Shown piece by piece: positions 63,918 through 64,000 of a DNA stretch of 64,000 bases. The stretch covers positions 25,985 to 89,984 of the forward strand of contig JAHLLB010000015.1 of the NCBI GenBank assembly GCA_020444425.1, written 5' to 3'. This DNA is from a bacterium. Its GTDB lineage: Bacteria > Electryoneota > Electryoneia > Electryoneales > Electryoneaceae. How positions within the stretch are numbered: the first letter of the stretch is position 1; each line of letters starts with the position of its first letter. Under the pieces are notes generated by a model, which did not search any database, was not told the DNA's origin, and saw only the letters and a list, made by a program, of their open reading frames with translations. A program made the translations under genes and the position numbers.

Positions 63918-64000
63918 ACTGACCACTGACCACTGACCACTGACAACTGACAACTGACAACTGACAACTGACAACTGACAACTGACAACTGACAACTGAC
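63918..64000. repeat. Heptamer array ACTGACC/ACTGACA, runs off the window
   Basis: Three ACTGACC units (63918-63938), then eight ACTGACA units and a partial one to the window end. It starts 7 bases after the hairpin element. Confidence 0.97.

Noticed and set aside
63566..63988. Minus-strand frame with S-V-V-S-C-Q-L repeats
   Set aside because: It is the heptamer array translated; such frames are common false calls.
63918..64000. CRISPR array or origin iterons at the window end
   Set aside because: Continuous heptamers without spacers; no replication protein or DnaA boxes nearby.

Overview
The window looks like a chromosomal segment of a GC-rich, Gram-negative, probably uncultured bacterium of the FCB (Fibrobacteres-Chlorobi-Bacteroidetes) superphylum or a nearby candidate phylum. 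The pointers are two secreted proteins with YPNPFN-type C-terminal sorting domains (type IX secretion style), a thiamine-regulated TonB-dependent receptor, a PorT-like barrel, lipoproteins beginning C-S-Y-F-N-A-F-Y-N, and dispersed heptamer repeats. This placement is inference; there is no rRNA in the window. I found no phage, IS transposase or CRISPR array. About fifty protein genes and two tRNAs fill most of the sequence.

Layout. 1-2963: a truncated membrane protein, a FAH-family hydrolase and a degenerate sigma54-activator-like AAA+ regulator. 3043-7642: an outer-membrane barrel protein opposite a CIRCE-controlled groES-groEL operon. 7757-9940: two tandem secreted paralogues with sorting domains. 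9961-10557: repeats (heptamer arrays and a duplicated 93-bp element with hairpins). 10570-21171 (minus): one long operon for surface polysaccharide (Wzz, Wzy-like polymerase, GT4, GT2, initiating sugar transferase) continuing into serS, trkA and trkH. 21342-27708: an NhaC antiporter, a membrane-anchored GH2-like protein without catalytic glutamates, guaB and rpsT. 27765-34838: an operon of cobB, a TPR lipoprotein, pyrK, pyrD, rlpA and cdsA.

35856-44762: tRNA-Asp, ornithine aminotransferase, glycogen phosphorylase, a cyclic-nucleotide-binding protein, an AI-2E transporter, purL and a Yip1-like protein. 44796-54952 (minus): a CDGSH protein, a marR-yceI pair, an MFS transporter, a sodium symporter and a TonB-dependent receptor under a TPP riboswitch, then fumarylacetoacetase with an uncharacterised partner. 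55322-57518: two envelope genes and initiator tRNA-Met.

57622-63330 (minus) is the most interesting region: seven closely packed genes coding a small helical protein, a divergent macro domain, a NarI/DsrM/TmcC-like membrane cytochrome b, an HdrD/DsrK-like iron-sulfur protein fused to a response-regulator receiver domain, a histidine kinase whose two PAS domains carry the same four-cysteine pattern, a stand-alone receiver protein and a MerR-type protein with a cysteine-rich tail. I read it as a candidate module joining membrane quinone/thiol electron transfer to two-component signalling. The window ends in a hairpin element and a run of heptamer repeats.
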